Assembly (NCBI RefSeq): GCF_024749165.1
Contig: NZ_CP087190.1
Span: forward strand, 2,019,501 to 2,083,500
Length of the DNA stretch: 64,000 bases
Origin: Pseudomonas sp. B21-023
Lineage (GTDB): Bacteria > Pseudomonadota > Gammaproteobacteria > Pseudomonadales > Pseudomonadaceae
Reading direction: 5' to 3'
The position numbers and the translations under genes are program-made. The notes under the pieces are model-generated. The model saw only the letters and a program-made list of their open reading frames with translations. It was not told where the DNA came from and did no database searches. Shown piece by piece: positions 9,680-19,694 of this stretch (the first letter of the stretch is position 1; every line of letters begins with the position of its first letter).

Positions 9680-9931
9680 TTACTTGCGGCTGGCTTTGTC
9701 CAGCATACGCAGAGCGCGCTCGTTGGCTTCGTCAGCGGTCTGCTGAGCCTTCTGAGCAGCTGCCAGAGCGTCGTCAGCTTTGCGGTAGGCTTCGTCTGCA
9801 CGAGCCTGGGCGCGAGCTGCTGCGTCTTCGGTAGCAGTCAGGCGAGCTTCGGTTTCTTTGGATACGCTGCTGCAACCGGTAGCCAGAACTGCGGCCAGAG
9901 CCAGAGCAGAGAATTTCAGAACGTTGTTCAT
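9680..9931 (-). CDS. oprI: major outer membrane lipoprotein OprI (Lpp)
   Basis: 83 aa. Lipoprotein signal [20 protein letters not shown] with lipobox ATGC, so Cys20 is acylated. The mature part is a heptad-like coiled coil rich in Ala, Glu and Arg (about 25-75), ending in MLDKASRK. The terminal lysine is the residue attached to peptidoglycan in Lpp-type proteins. The start 9931 has AAGGGG upstream and fits the family; an in-frame extension to 10009 is untranslated leader. Codon use is highly optimised, as expected for one of the most abundant proteins. Confidence 0.96.
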   Translation of the reverse strand: MNNVLKFSALALAAVLATGCSSVSKETEARLTATEDAAARAQARADEAYRKADDALAAAQKAQQTADEANERALRMLDKASRK

Positions 9932-9998
9932 CGTGTTCCCCTTCAAGGACTTTCTATTAAATAGCCATCTCTCGGAAAAGAGAAACTGGCCGGCGTAC

Positions 9999-10026
9999 AT
10001 AGTACCCATTACTTGTAGTAAGTAAA
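9999..10026 (-). promoter_or_regulatory. probable sigma-70 promoter of oprI
   Basis: On the minus strand TTTACT (10021-10026) and TACTAT (9999-10004) are separated by 16 bp, with a poly-T tract (around 10047-10055) just upstream that could act as an UP element. This leaves a leader of about 60 nt before the oprI start. Confidence 0.5.
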
Positions 10027-10421
10027 CTGACTGAGCGCAAGAACTGCAAAAAAAATGCTGCCGAGGGCTCTGGCGACAGGGTTTGTAAACAAAGTGTGAA
10101 AACCATGGGCAGCGTTCGCAAGCGATTGTAGTACAGGAACTTTTTTGTTGAACTAAGGGTGACTTTAACTGTCTGTCAGCGTCTTAGCCCTACAACATCC
10201 GGATGCTGTTGCCAGGCGGTGCAGGCGTTGCTGTCAGCATTTTCATTCAGGGCAGCTTGAGCATTCTTGCTGGCGCCGCCTACTATTTGAGGGTGCCATC
10301 GACGCAGAACGATCCAAATCGTGCTGCTGTCCAAGGGGCACAGGTGGCGTGGAGGTTCCTCCGCCGGATAAACCACATCGGTAAGGTATGGGTCTGCCGA
10401 CAAGACCTGCGAGGAGTAGTG
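10027..10421. other. gene-free AT-rich stretch upstream of oprI and the GNAT gene
   Basis: About 395 bp. Contains A/T-rich blocks near 10047-10055 and 10140-10150 but no ORF with family resemblance and no convincing RNA fold. It probably carries the two divergent promoters. Confidence 0.5.
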
Positions 10422-10703
10422 ATGAGCGAAACGCTGACCATCCACCATGACCAGGCCGGTCATCAGTTCGAGACCACCGTGGACGGTCACCGGGCGTACC
10501 TGACGTACATGGACCTGGGCAAGCAGACGCTGGACATCTATCGCACCTTCGTTCCCAACGCCCTGCGCGGGCGCGGGATTGCCGCCGCGCTGACCGAAAA
10601 GGCCCTGGAGTACGCCGAGCAGATGGGCTATACGGTCATCCCGTCGTGCTCTTATGTGGAGCGCTACATGGAGCGCCAGCAACGTCATTCGAGCAAGGCC
10701 TGA
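10422..10703 (+). CDS. small GNAT-like N-acetyltransferase (YjdJ type)
   Basis: 93 aa from ATG 10422, with GAGGAG 6 bp upstream. The short single-domain acetyltransferase fold (COG2388 group) shows TFVPNALRGRGIAAALTEKALEYA, in which RGRGIA is the acetyl-CoA pyrophosphate-binding loop. The C-terminal CSYVERYMERQ is the usual conserved end. Substrate unknown. An in-frame extension to 10203 lacks family support. It converges on the DAHP synthase gene across a bidirectional terminator. Confidence 0.85.
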   Translation: MSETLTIHHDQAGHQFETTVDGHRAYLTYMDLGKQTLDIYRTFVPNALRGRGIAAALTEKALEYAEQMGYTVIPSCSYVERYMERQQRHSSKA

Positions 10704-10723
10704 CCTGGCAGCACGCACACATG

Positions 10724-10750
10724 AAAACGCCGGGCATTGCCCGGCGTTTT
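10724..10750. terminator. bidirectional terminator
   Basis: AAAACGCCGGGCA-T-TGCCCGGCGTTTT is a 13-bp perfect stem with A/T flanks on both sides, ending both the acetyltransferase and the DAHP synthase transcripts. Confidence 0.92.
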
Positions 10751-10765
10751 CGTTTGCGCGATTTC

Positions 10766-11842
10766 TCAGCCGCGCTGACGCTTGGGCAGCACATCCTTGA
10801 GCTTGGCGTGCATGCTGCGCAGGGTCTTCTCGGTGGCGGCCCAGTCGATGCAGGCGTCGGTGACCGACACGCCATACTGCAGCTCGTCGAGGTTCTTCGG
10901 AATGGCCTGGCAGCCCCAGTTCAGGTGGCTCTCGACCATCAGGCCGATGATCGACTGGTTGCCTTCGAGGATCTGGTTGGCCACGTTCTCCATGACCAGC
11001 GGCTGCAGGGCCGGATCCTTGTTGGAGTTGGCGTGGCTGCAGTCGACCATGATGTTCGGCTTGATCTTCGCCTTGGCCAGGTCCTGTTCGCACAGGGCGA
11101 CACTCACCGAGTCATAGTTGGGCTTGCCGTTGCCGCCGCGCAGCACCACGTGGCCGTAGGCGTTGCCCTTGGTGGTGACGATGGACACGCCACCTTCCTG
11201 GTTGATGCCCAGGAAGCGGTGCGGCTTGGACACCGACTGCAGGGCGTTGATCGCCACGGTCAGGCCGCCATCGGTACCGTTCTTGAAGCCGACCGCCGAG
11301 GACAGGCCGGAGGCCATCTCGCGGTGGGTCTGGGATTCGGTGGTGCGTGCGCCGATGGCCGACCAGCTGATCAAGTCCTGCAGGTACTGCGGGGAGATCG
11401 GGTCGAGCGCTTCGGTGGCGGTGGGCAGGCCCTTCTCGGCCAGGTCCAGCAGCAGCTGGCGGCCGATGTGCAGGCCATCCTGGATCTTGAACGAGTCATC
11501 GAGGTACGGGTCGTTGATCAGGCCTTTCCAGCCGACGGTGGTGCGTGGCTTCTCGAAGTACACGCGCATGACCAGGTACAGGGTATCGGAAACTTCCTCG
11601 GCCAATACCTTCAGGCGCTCGGCGTACTCGTGGGCGGCCTTGATGTCGTGGATCGAGCACGGGCCGACCACGACGAACAGGCGATGGTCCTTGCCGTCGA
11701 GGATATTGCGCACCACTTCACGGCCGGCAGTCACGGTCTGCAGGGCCTTGGCGCTGAGGGGGATTTCCTTCTTGAGCTGATCAGGGGTGATCAAGGTCTC
11801 GTTGGAGGCAACGTTAAGGTCATCGATCGGTAAATCAGCCAT
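10766..11842 (-). CDS. aroF: 3-deoxy-7-phosphoheptulonate (DAHP) synthase, class I
   Basis: 358 aa, cytoplasmic. It condenses phosphoenolpyruvate and erythrose-4-phosphate in the first step of the shikimate pathway. Class I (AroAI-alpha) motifs are FVVVGPCSIHD near residue 60, GARTTESQTHREMASGLS near 160-180, KNGTDG, and HANSNKDP for metal/PEP binding. The start MADLPIDDLNVAS is chosen over an extension to 11881 that has no conserved residues. Which aromatic amino acid feeds back cannot be decided here. The isozyme name (aroF rather than aroG/aroH) is inferred from gene order in P. putida. Confidence 0.92.
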   Translation of the reverse strand: MADLPIDDLNVASNETLITPDQLKKEIPLSAKALQTVTAGREVVRNILDGKDHRLFVVVGPCSIHDIKAAHEYAERLKVLAEEVSDTLYLVMRVYFEKPRTTVGWKGLINDPYLDDSFKIQDGLHIGRQLLLDLAEKGLPTATEALDPISPQYLQDLISWSAIGARTTESQTHREMASGLSSAVGFKNGTDGGLTVAINALQSVSKPHRFLGINQEGGVSIVTTKGNAYGHVVLRGGNGKPNYDSVSVALCEQDLAKAKIKPNIMVDCSHANSNKDPALQPLVMENVANQILEGNQSIIGLMVESHLNWGCQAIPKNLDELQYGVSVTDACIDWAATEKTLRSMHAKLKDVLPKRQRG

Positions 11843-12101
11843 CGTGTTACTCGTCAGGTCACGGGTGCCGGCCGCCAGCAATCCCCGTGCGGCCCAGCAG
11901 CAGATTGTTCGCAGCGGGGAGGCCGAACCTTAGCGCGTTAGCGGGGGCGCGACAATGGGCTGGGCCCCGTCGATACGGGGTTTTTGCCCGCCAAGCGGCA
12001 TTTGGGCGCGAGCTTGCGGCCTGGCGGGACGATTTCACCGTGGCAGCAACACCTGCGTATAGTGCTGACCCATAACAATGACTCTTGACCAGGAGCACGG
12101 C

Positions 12102-13070
12102 ATGGCGTCCCTCGACCCTCAGGTTGGCAATCCCCGTATCGGCATCATTGGCAGCGGCGCAATCGGTGGCTTCTATGGCCTGATGCTCGCCCGCGCCGGC
12201 TTCGACGTGCACTTTCTGTTGCGCAGTGAGTACCAGGCCGTGCATAAGCAGGGGCTGCAGCTCGACAGCGCCGTGCATGGTCAGGTGCGCATGCCCGTGC
12301 AGGCCTACGCCTCTGCCGCCGACATGCCGCCTTGCGACTGGCTGCTGGTGGGGGCCAAGGCCACCAACAATGCCGAGCTGGCGCCCTTGATCGTGCAAGC
12401 CGCAGCGCCGCAGGCCAGAGTGGTCTTGCTGCAGAATGGCCTTGGGGTCGAGGAGCAACTGCGCCCGGCCTTGCGTCCGGACATGCACCTGCTGGGTGGG
12501 CTGTGCTTCATCTGTGTCAACCGCGAGCGCCCCGGGGTGATTCGTCACCAGTCGTTGGGCGCGGTGAACCTGGGCTATCACAGTGGCCCCGCACAGGGTG
12601 AGGGTGACGCAGCGGTAGTGGTGGAGGAGGGCGCGGCCCTGTTCCGGGCCGCGGGCATCGACTCCCAGGCCATGGCCGACCTCGACCAGGCGCGTTGGCA
12701 GAAGCTGGTGTGGAATGTGCCCTACAACGGCCTTTCGGTGCTGCTGCAGGCCAGCACCACACCCCTGATGGGCGATGCCGACAGCCGTGCGCTGATCCAG
12801 GCTCTGATGGCGGAAGTGGTGGCCGGCGCCAGGGCCTGTGGCCTTGAGTTGCCGCAAGGCTATGCCGAACACCTGTTCCGGGTTACCGAAAAGATGCCGG
12901 ACTATTGGCCAAGCATGTATCACGACCATGCCTTGCAGCGGCCGCTGGAGCTGCAGGCGATCTACGCCGAGCCCTTGGCCCGCGCACGCGCGGCGGGGTG
13001 CGAGTTGCCGCGCATGGAGGCGTTGTACCAGGCACTGGCGTTTCTCGACCGGCGTAACCGGCAGGCCTGA
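12102..13070 (+). CDS. panE: 2-dehydropantoate 2-reductase
   Basis: 322 aa. It reduces ketopantoate with NADPH in pantothenate/CoA synthesis. The Rossmann fingerprint is IGIIGSGAIGGFYG at the N-terminus. The QNGLGVEEQLRP region and the catalytic lysine in RWQKLVWNVPYNGLSVL are present. ATG 12102 has CAGGAG 7 bp upstream and is preferred over 12078. Pseudomonads often carry several panE-like paralogues, so the in vivo substrate is not certain. Confidence 0.88.
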   Translation: MASLDPQVGNPRIGIIGSGAIGGFYGLMLARAGFDVHFLLRSEYQAVHKQGLQLDSAVHGQVRMPVQAYASAADMPPCDWLLVGAKATNNAELAPLIVQAAAPQARVVLLQNGLGVEEQLRPALRPDMHLLGGLCFICVNRERPGVIRHQSLGAVNLGYHSGPAQGEGDAAVVVEEGAALFRAAGIDSQAMADLDQARWQKLVWNVPYNGLSVLLQASTTPLMGDADSRALIQALMAEVVAGARACGLELPQGYAEHLFRVTEKMPDYWPSMYHDHALQRPLELQAIYAEPLARARAAGCELPRMEALYQALAFLDRRNRQA

Positions 13071-13165
13071 AAGCCGCAGCGGCTGTGCGCCGGACGGCCA
13101 GGCGACGGCCCATGGCGCTGCTAAGCTCAAGCTTGCTCTGCCGAAGCGGCAGTCGAGGAGGTCGA

Positions 13166-13663
13166 ATGATCCGTTCCATGCTGTTCGCTACAGACCTCGG
13201 TGTTTACGCGCCCTTCGTCATGCAGCACGCCTTGGTCCTGGCGCGGACCTTCAACGCGGAGCTGTATGTGATCCATGCCGTGGAGCCCATGGGCCAGTTC
13301 GCCGAATCCTTGCTGCAGAGCTACCTCGATGAGCAGACTCTCGATGCATTGCACAGTGAGGGCGTGACTACGGTCATGGCCAATATCGAGCAGCGGGTGC
13401 TGGAAAACTTTCGCGAGGAACTGGGCGAGGTCGCCGATCTGGCGCTGATCCGTGCGGTACGGGTGCGTCAAGGCGACCCGGCGCAGGTGATCCTTGAACA
13501 GGCCCAGCGCCTGGCGGTCGACTTGCTGATCTTTGGCAGCCACAGCGCAGGGGCCGGGGTGGACGTGCCGATCGGTCGCACGGCGGTGCGGCTGCTGCAG
13601 CTGTCGCCGGTGCCGGTGTACATGGTGCCGTTGGCCCAGCATCTTGGGCGTAGGAAGGTGTGA
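13166..13663 (+). CDS. universal stress protein (UspA family)
   Basis: 165 aa from ATG 13166 with GAGGAG upstream. Single USP domain: it starts IRSMLFATDLG and ends with the ATP-binding type loop GSHSAGAGVDVPIGRTAVRLLQLSPVPVYMV (G-2x-G-9x-G-like). The middle segment (about 45-100) is longer than in minimal UspA. Role in stress survival is inferred from the family. It lies 95 bp after panE. Confidence 0.88.
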   Translation: MIRSMLFATDLGVYAPFVMQHALVLARTFNAELYVIHAVEPMGQFAESLLQSYLDEQTLDALHSEGVTTVMANIEQRVLENFREELGEVADLALIRAVRVRQGDPAQVILEQAQRLAVDLLIFGSHSAGAGVDVPIGRTAVRLLQLSPVPVYMVPLAQHLGRRKV

Positions 13664-13780
13664 GTGTGGCGGTAGGTTTTTTCCTGCGAACGTAACAAAA
13701 TAGTTCTAGATTTATTTCTCTAGCCACTAATATAGTTATAACTCGTTGCTGCCGGCGCGCCGGTGACCTACCGCCTTTGA

Positions 13781-14764
<984 letters not shown>

Positions 14765-14773
14765 CCTGAAATA

Positions 14774-14798
14774 ACTGGGGCCGCTTTGCGGCCCCAGT
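14774..14798. terminator. bidirectional terminator between cysB and cysH
   Basis: ACTGGGGCCGC-TTT-GCGGCCCCAGT is an 11-bp perfect stem located 9 bp after the cysB stop and 3 bp after the cysH stop. Confidence 0.88.
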
Positions 14799-14801
14799 CG
14801 T

Positions 14802-15536
14802 TTATGCCTTGCTGATCAGGTTGCCGGCGTGCAGCCCGCATTCCTTCTGGGTCGACTCCTCCCACCACCAACGTCCTTCGCGCTCATGCTGGTTCGGCAG
14901 CACCGGGCGGGTGCACGGCTCGCAACCAATGCTGATGAAGCCGCGCTCATGCAGGCTGTTGTAGGGCAGCTCGAGCATGCGGATGTAGCCCCAGACTTCC
15001 TCGCTGGTCATCTGCGCCAGGGGGTTGAACTTGTACAGGGGGTGTTCGGGGGTGGAGAAAGCGCTGTCGATCTCCAACGCAGCCACTTGGCTGCGGGTGC
15101 CCGGGCTCTGGTCGCGGCGCTGGCCGGTGGCCCAGGCGCTGACGGTGGCCAGCTTGCGGCGCAGCGGCTCGATCTTGCGGATGCCGCAGCACTCGCCGTG
15201 GCCGTCCTTGTAGAAGCTGAACAGGCCCTTTTCCTTGACGAACGGGTCGAGCTTGGTGCGGTCCGGGCTGAGGATTTCGATCGGCAGGTTGTACTGCTCG
15301 CGCACCTGGTCGATGAAGCGGTAGGTTTCCGGGTGCAGGCGACCGGTATCGAGGCTGAACACCTTGACCTGCTTGTTCAGTTTCCAGGCCATGTCCACCA
15401 GCACCACATCCTCGGCACCGCTGAAGGAGATCCACAGGTCGTCGCCGAAGTGTTCGAAGGCGAGCTTGAGGATCTCCTGCGGGGACTTGCTGGCGTAGGT
15501 CGCGGCCAGGGCGGCGACGTCGAAGGGTTGGCTCAT
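14802..15536 (-). CDS. cysH: assimilatory adenylyl-sulfate (APS) reductase
   Basis: 244 aa. Reduces APS to sulphite with thioredoxin. The PP-loop is [10 protein letters not shown]. The protein contains both cysteine pairs that bind a [4Fe-4S] cluster, ECCGIRK and GCEPCTRP, so it is the APS-specific bacterial/plant type and not the clusterless PAPS reductase of E. coli. The C-terminal catalytic Cys is in [11 protein letters not shown] 15536 is the family start; the frame extends to 15755 without similarity. Probably under CysB control. Confidence 0.95.
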   Translation of the reverse strand: MSQPFDVAALAATYASKSPQEILKLAFEHFGDDLWISFSGAEDVVLVDMAWKLNKQVKVFSLDTGRLHPETYRFIDQVREQYNLPIEILSPDRTKLDPFVKEKGLFSFYKDGHGECCGIRKIEPLRRKLATVSAWATGQRRDQSPGTRSQVAALEIDSAFSTPEHPLYKFNPLAQMTSEEVWGYIRMLELPYNSLHERGFISIGCEPCTRPVLPNQHEREGRWWWEESTQKECGLHAGNLISKA

Positions 15537-15619
15537 CAGGCGGTTTCCATCGGGTGAGTGGCGCTGTGCGCTCGTAGTGGTCAGATGGTAACAAAAAATG
15601 GCGGGGCAGACGCCTTGCG

Positions 15620-15641
15620 ATCGCGGGGCAAGCCCGCTCCA
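15620..15641. repeat. single REP element
   Basis: One copy of ATCGCGGGGCAAGCCCGCTC between the cysH promoter and the pabB stop, without its inverted partner. Confidence 0.7.
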
Positions 15642-15649
15642 ACGGAGTT

Positions 15650-16993
15650 CTACAAGGCTTGCAGCGTTTCCATCAGCACGCGCACCTTGGCGATCGACTC
15701 TTCGTATTCGGCCTGCCAATCCGAATCGGCCACCACCGCGCCACCGCCCCAGCAACTGACCTGGCCGTCCTTGACCAACAGGCTGCGGATGGCGATCGAG
15801 CTGTCCATCTCGCCGCGCACGTCGAGGTACAGCAGCGAGCCGCAGTACAGCGCCCGGCGCGTCGGCTCCAGCTCGTCGATGATCTGCATGGCGCGGATCT
15901 TCGGGGCGCCGGTGATCGAGCCGCCGGGGAAGCTGCCAGCGATCAGGTCCAGGGCGTCCTTGTCGGCGGCCAGCTGGCCGACCACGCTGCTGACCAGGTG
16001 ATGGACGTTGGGGTAGCTCTCCAGGCTGAACAGTTCCGGGACCTTCACCGAGCCGGTCTGGCAGGTGCGACCGATATCGTTGCGCAGCAGGTCGACGATC
16101 ATCAGGTTTTCCGAGCGGTCCTTGGCGCTGGCCAGCAATTCGGCGGCGTTGCGGGCGTCCTCGCGCGGGTCGGCGGAGCGCGGCCGAGTGCCCTTGATCG
16201 GGCGGGTCTCGACCTCGCCCTGGCTGACACGGATGAAGCGCTCGGGTGAGAAGCTCAGCAGCGCCGTGCCTTCATCCAGCTGCTGGTAGCCGGAGAAAGG
16301 CGTTGGGCAGGCGGCGCGCAGGGCCTGGTAGGCGTGCCACGGGTCGCCCTGGCATGGGGCGCGGAAGCGTTGGGTAAGGTTGATCTGATAGCAGTCGCCG
16401 GCCTGGATGTAGCGCTGGACCTGGTCGAACGCTGCCCGGTACTGCGCGGCGTGAAGATCGCCGGTCATCGGCGCGAGCAACTGAAAGTCAGTCGATTCGG
16501 CCGAGGGGCTGGCTTCGAAGATCGCGATCAGGCGCTGCCGTTCGGCTTGGGGCAGGCTGGGGTGGAACACCAGTTGGCTGCTGCCCAGTCGATGGTCGGT
16601 CACCAATGCCCACGCATACAGCCCGAGCTGCGCATCAGGCAGCTTGAGGTCGTCGGCCGCCAAGGCGGGCAGATGCTCCAGGCGCCGGCCGAAATCGTAG
16701 CTCAGGTAGCCGATCAAGCCGCCGGCGAAGGGCAGTTCGATGCCGTCGGGCAGTTGGGCTTCCCCCAGGTCCACCAATGACTGGCGCAGGCGTTGCAGAT
16801 AAGCCTGGCCGTTTTCATCGGTGCGTGCCTGCAGCTGTTGCAGGGGCCAGGCGCTGAGCAGGTCGTAGCGACCCCGTTCGGCGCTTGGGCGGGCGCTGTC
16901 GAGCAGGATCGCGCCGGGCGCGCGGCGCAGGCGTTCGAAGTAGAAGGCGGGGTCGGGCTGGTAGGGCAGGGGGTGCAGCGTACAGGTCGGCAT
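15650..16993 (-). CDS. pabB: aminodeoxychorismate synthase component I
   Basis: 447 aa. With the amidotransferase PabA it converts chorismate plus glutamine to 4-amino-4-deoxychorismate for folate. The chorismate-binding domain occupies about residues 180-445: [15 protein letters not shown], the PIKGTRPR lysine motif, [15 protein letters not shown], the [15 protein letters not shown] block and the terminal [16 protein letters not shown]. The PIKGT lysine distinguishes PabB from anthranilate and isochorismate synthases. The N-terminal domain is shorter than in TrpE. Stands alone, as usual for pabB. Confidence 0.93.
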   Translation of the reverse strand: MPTCTLHPLPYQPDPAFYFERLRRAPGAILLDSARPSAERGRYDLLSAWPLQQLQARTDENGQAYLQRLRQSLVDLGEAQLPDGIELPFAGGLIGYLSYDFGRRLEHLPALAADDLKLPDAQLGLYAWALVTDHRLGSSQLVFHPSLPQAERQRLIAIFEASPSAESTDFQLLAPMTGDLHAAQYRAAFDQVQRYIQAGDCYQINLTQRFRAPCQGDPWHAYQALRAACPTPFSGYQQLDEGTALLSFSPERFIRVSQGEVETRPIKGTRPRSADPREDARNAAELLASAKDRSENLMIVDLLRNDIGRTCQTGSVKVPELFSLESYPNVHHLVSSVVGQLAADKDALDLIAGSFPGGSITGAPKIRAMQIIDELEPTRRALYCGSLLYLDVRGEMDSSIAIRSLLVKDGQVSCWGGGAVVADSDWQAEYEESIAKVRVLMETLQAL

Positions 16994-17096
16994 CAGAGTG
17001 GACGGCGATGAAAAAGCGAGGAGGGCGATTGTAGACCTGTGGGGGGGATGCGCCTAGCGCTGGCAGCGACATTTAGATGTTGCGCAAAGACGGGGT

Positions 17097-17168
17097 CGTG
17101 GGAGCGGGCTTGCCCCGCGATAGCGCAGGCTGCCTTTATGCCAATCGCGGGGCAAGCCCGCTCCTACG
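17097..17168. repeat. paired inverted REP elements
   Basis: CGTGGGAGCGGGCTTGCCCC and its inverted copy GGGGCAAGCCCGCTCCTACG around a 22-bp spacer, between the pabB promoter and the end of the ATP-grasp gene. Confidence 0.85.
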
Positions 17169-17173
17169 AGGTT

Positions 17174-18154
17174 TCAGCCTGGATGAACGTGTCCGAACAG
17201 GCCTTGCGAGACCTTCACGCGCTGCTCGGCATCCTCGCTGCGACCTTCCTTGGCCAGCATCTCCAGGTGCGCCTCGATGGCGTGGGTGCGTTGCGTGAGT
17301 CCGCAGTCGTTGGCGATCTGGATGTTCAGGCCGGGGCGGGCGTTGAGTTCGAGGATCAGCGGGCCCTTGTCCTGGTCCAGCACCATGTCCACGCCGATAT
17401 AGCCCAGGCCGCACAGCTCGTAGCAGCTGGCCGCAAGCTTCATGAAACCGTCCCAGTTCGGCAGTTGCACGCCGTCCACTGCGTTGGTGGTGTCGGGGTG
17501 CTTGCTGATGATCTTGTTCAGCCAGGTGCCGCGCAGTGTCAGGCCGGTGGCCAGGTCCACACCGACGCCGATGGCGCCCTGGTGCAGGTTGGCCTTGCCG
17601 CCGGACTGGCGGGTCGGCAGACGCAGCATGGCCATCACCGGATAGCCCATCAGCACGATGATGCGGATGTCGGGCACCCCCTCGTAGCTGATGCTCTTGA
17701 AGATCTGGTCCGGAGTGACCCGGTACTCGATCAGCGCCCGGTCGCGGTGCCCGCCCAGCGAATACAGGCCGGTAAGGATGCTGGAGATCTGGTGCTCGAT
17801 CTCCTCATGGCTGATGATCTTGCCCGAGACCGTGCGGTAGCGGTCCTCGAAGCGGTCGGCGATCACCAGGATGCCGTCACCACCGGCGCCCTGGGCCGGC
17901 TTGATGACGAAGTCGCTGCGCCCGCCGATGATCTCGTCGAGCTTCTCGATCTGCTTCTCGGTCTCGATGATGCCGTACATCTCCGGCACATGGATCCCGG
18001 CCGCCAAGGCGCGCTCCTTGGTGATGATCTTGTCGTCGACGATCGGGTACAGGTGGCGCTTGTTGTACTTCAACACGTAGTCCGCGTTGCGCCGATTGAT
18101 ACCCATGATGCCCCGGGCCTCCAGGGCTTTCCACGTCTTGATCAGGCCGAACAT
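17174..18154 (-). CDS. RimK-related ATP-grasp ligase (alpha-L-glutamate ligase-like)
   Basis: 326 aa, soluble. The ATP-grasp fold has an N-terminal lid with DDKIITKERALAAGIHVPE, the nucleotide-binding FVIKPAQGAGGDGI loop (about 85), and the metal-binding ILELNARPGLNIQIAN near the C-terminus. Such enzymes form amide bonds between a carboxylate and an amine, for example glutamate additions to proteins or peptides. It belongs to the RimK-related group always found with a 7TM inactive transglutaminase and a pepsin-like protease. Both are encoded directly upstream here; the start codon overlaps the stop of the 7TM gene by one base. Substrate unknown. Confidence 0.85.
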   Translation of the reverse strand: MFGLIKTWKALEARGIMGINRRNADYVLKYNKRHLYPIVDDKIITKERALAAGIHVPEMYGIIETEKQIEKLDEIIGGRSDFVIKPAQGAGGDGILVIADRFEDRYRTVSGKIISHEEIEHQISSILTGLYSLGGHRDRALIEYRVTPDQIFKSISYEGVPDIRIIVLMGYPVMAMLRLPTRQSGGKANLHQGAIGVGVDLATGLTLRGTWLNKIISKHPDTTNAVDGVQLPNWDGFMKLAASCYELCGLGYIGVDMVLDQDKGPLILELNARPGLNIQIANDCGLTQRTHAIEAHLEMLAKEGRSEDAEQRVKVSQGLFGHVHPG

Positions 18155-19689
18155 CAGGCGTCAGCCTTCTTCAGGAATGCCTTGAAGCGCACGAGCTCGG
18201 TCAGGCGGTAGCCGCGATAGCGACCCATCGCCAGCATGAAGCCCACCAGGATCAGCAGCACCGCCGGGAAGGTGAAGACGAAGTACACGGCTTCCGGCAC
18301 GGTCATCAGCAGGTGCGCGATGGAGGCGGCGAACAGTGTGCCGACGGCCACTTTCATGGCATGGCCGCCGCCACGCTCTTCCCAGGTGATCGACAGGCGT
18401 TCGATGGTCATGGTCAGGATTACCATCGGGAACAACGCCACCGACAGCCCGCGCTCCAGGCCCAGCTTGTGGCTGAACAGGCTGATGGCGGCGATCAGCA
18501 CCACGACGAAGGTCAGTACCACCGACAGACGCGGCAGCATCTGCAACTTGAGGTGTTCCAGGTACGAGCGCAGCGACAGGCCCAGGGCGGTGATTACCGT
18601 GAACAGGATGATGCCGAAGCCCAGTTGCGTCTCGCGGAAGGCCAGGGCGATCAGTACCGGGGTGAAGGTGCCCAGGGTCTGGATGCCGATCAGGTTGCGC
18701 AGCACCAGGATCACCAGCACGCCGATCGGGATCATCACCATGATCATGAAGGTCTGCTGGGTCTGTAGCGGCAGGCCGTACAGTGAGTACTCGAGGAAGT
18801 CGGCGTCGGTGTTCTCGTCGGTCAGCTTGGCCAGGCGGATGGCGTTCATCTCGCTGTTGTTCATGCTGAAGGTGACGGTGGCCTTCTTGCCGCCATCGAC
18901 GGTGATCAGGTTGTCGTCGCCGGTCCACCACAGCAGGCGGTCGCTGGGCAGGCCCTGTTCGCCGGTCTCCGGGTTGAAGTACAGCCAGTCGTTGCCGTTG
19001 AAGCTGCGCAGCCACAGCTCAGGGCTCTGCGGGGTGTCGGCCACCAGGCGGATGGTGTGGACCTTCTCCAGCGGAACGTGGGCGATAGACAGCAGCAGGT
19101 CGATGACCTGGGCTTTCTTCAGCGGCGAGTTGTCGCCGGCCAGCAGCAGCTTGGCGTTGTCGTCGTTGGCGTTGTTGACCCGCTTGATGGTCTCGCTGAC
19201 GAAGGTCTCGACGTCAGCCGAATGCTGGCGAATCGGTGCCATCAGCGCCTCGGCGGCAATCTTCTCCGGACCTTCGACGGCCAGGCTGTCGCGGAAGGTC
19301 GGGCCCTTGATCTTGGCCTTCTCGGTGCTGTAGCGCTTGGTCAGCACCAGGCGGTAGTAGAGGGTCTGGTTGCCGCTGGCGCGACGGGCCGACCAGGTCA
19401 CCTTGCGGTTGCCGTCGGCGCGGTTGACGCTGACCCCGTAGTTGTTGGAGATGAAGCTCTCGTTGAGGCTCACGTAGTCACGGTTCAGCGGGGGCACGAA
19501 CATCTGCACCTTGACCGGGTCCTTGGCGCTGGCAACGAACTCGACCTTGGCGTCGATGTTCCACAGGTCATCGGTCTCGTCCTCGGTCACCGGGATGCCG
19601 AGGGCGAAGATCTGGTAGGCCGTGATCGCGATGCCCAGCACCACCAGGATGGTGATCAGGACTTTCAGGTGGAGGGTAAGAGAGCGCAT
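18154..19689 (-). CDS. inactive transglutaminase-like protein fused to seven TM helices
   Basis: 511 aa. One N-terminal membrane anchor (about 8-30) leads to a ~280-residue extracytoplasmic region. This contains a transglutaminase-like core (IDLLLSIAHVPLEKVHTIRL, then NGNDWLYFNPETGEQGLP) that shows no Cys-His-Asp catalytic set; I see no cysteine in it. Seven hydrophobic segments from about 318 to 495 follow, ending in a short basic cytoplasmic tail (RFKAFLKK). The layout matches a domain family described as inactive transglutaminase plus 7TM. The likely role is to bind a periplasmic peptide and pass a signal or substrate to the ATP-grasp partner; that is inference. Confidence 0.82.
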   Translation of the reverse strand: MRSLTLHLKVLITILVVLGIAITAYQIFALGIPVTEDETDDLWNIDAKVEFVASAKDPVKVQMFVPPLNRDYVSLNESFISNNYGVSVNRADGNRKVTWSARRASGNQTLYYRLVLTKRYSTEKAKIKGPTFRDSLAVEGPEKIAAEALMAPIRQHSADVETFVSETIKRVNNANDDNAKLLLAGDNSPLKKAQVIDLLLSIAHVPLEKVHTIRLVADTPQSPELWLRSFNGNDWLYFNPETGEQGLPSDRLLWWTGDDNLITVDGGKKATVTFSMNNSEMNAIRLAKLTDENTDADFLEYSLYGLPLQTQQTFMIMVMIPIGVLVILVLRNLIGIQTLGTFTPVLIALAFRETQLGFGIILFTVITALGLSLRSYLEHLKLQMLPRLSVVLTFVVVLIAAISLFSHKLGLERGLSVALFPMVILTMTIERLSITWEERGGGHAMKVAVGTLFAASIAHLLMTVPEAVYFVFTFPAVLLILVGFMLAMGRYRGYRLTELVRFKAFLKKADA

Positions 19690-19694
19690 CGGAA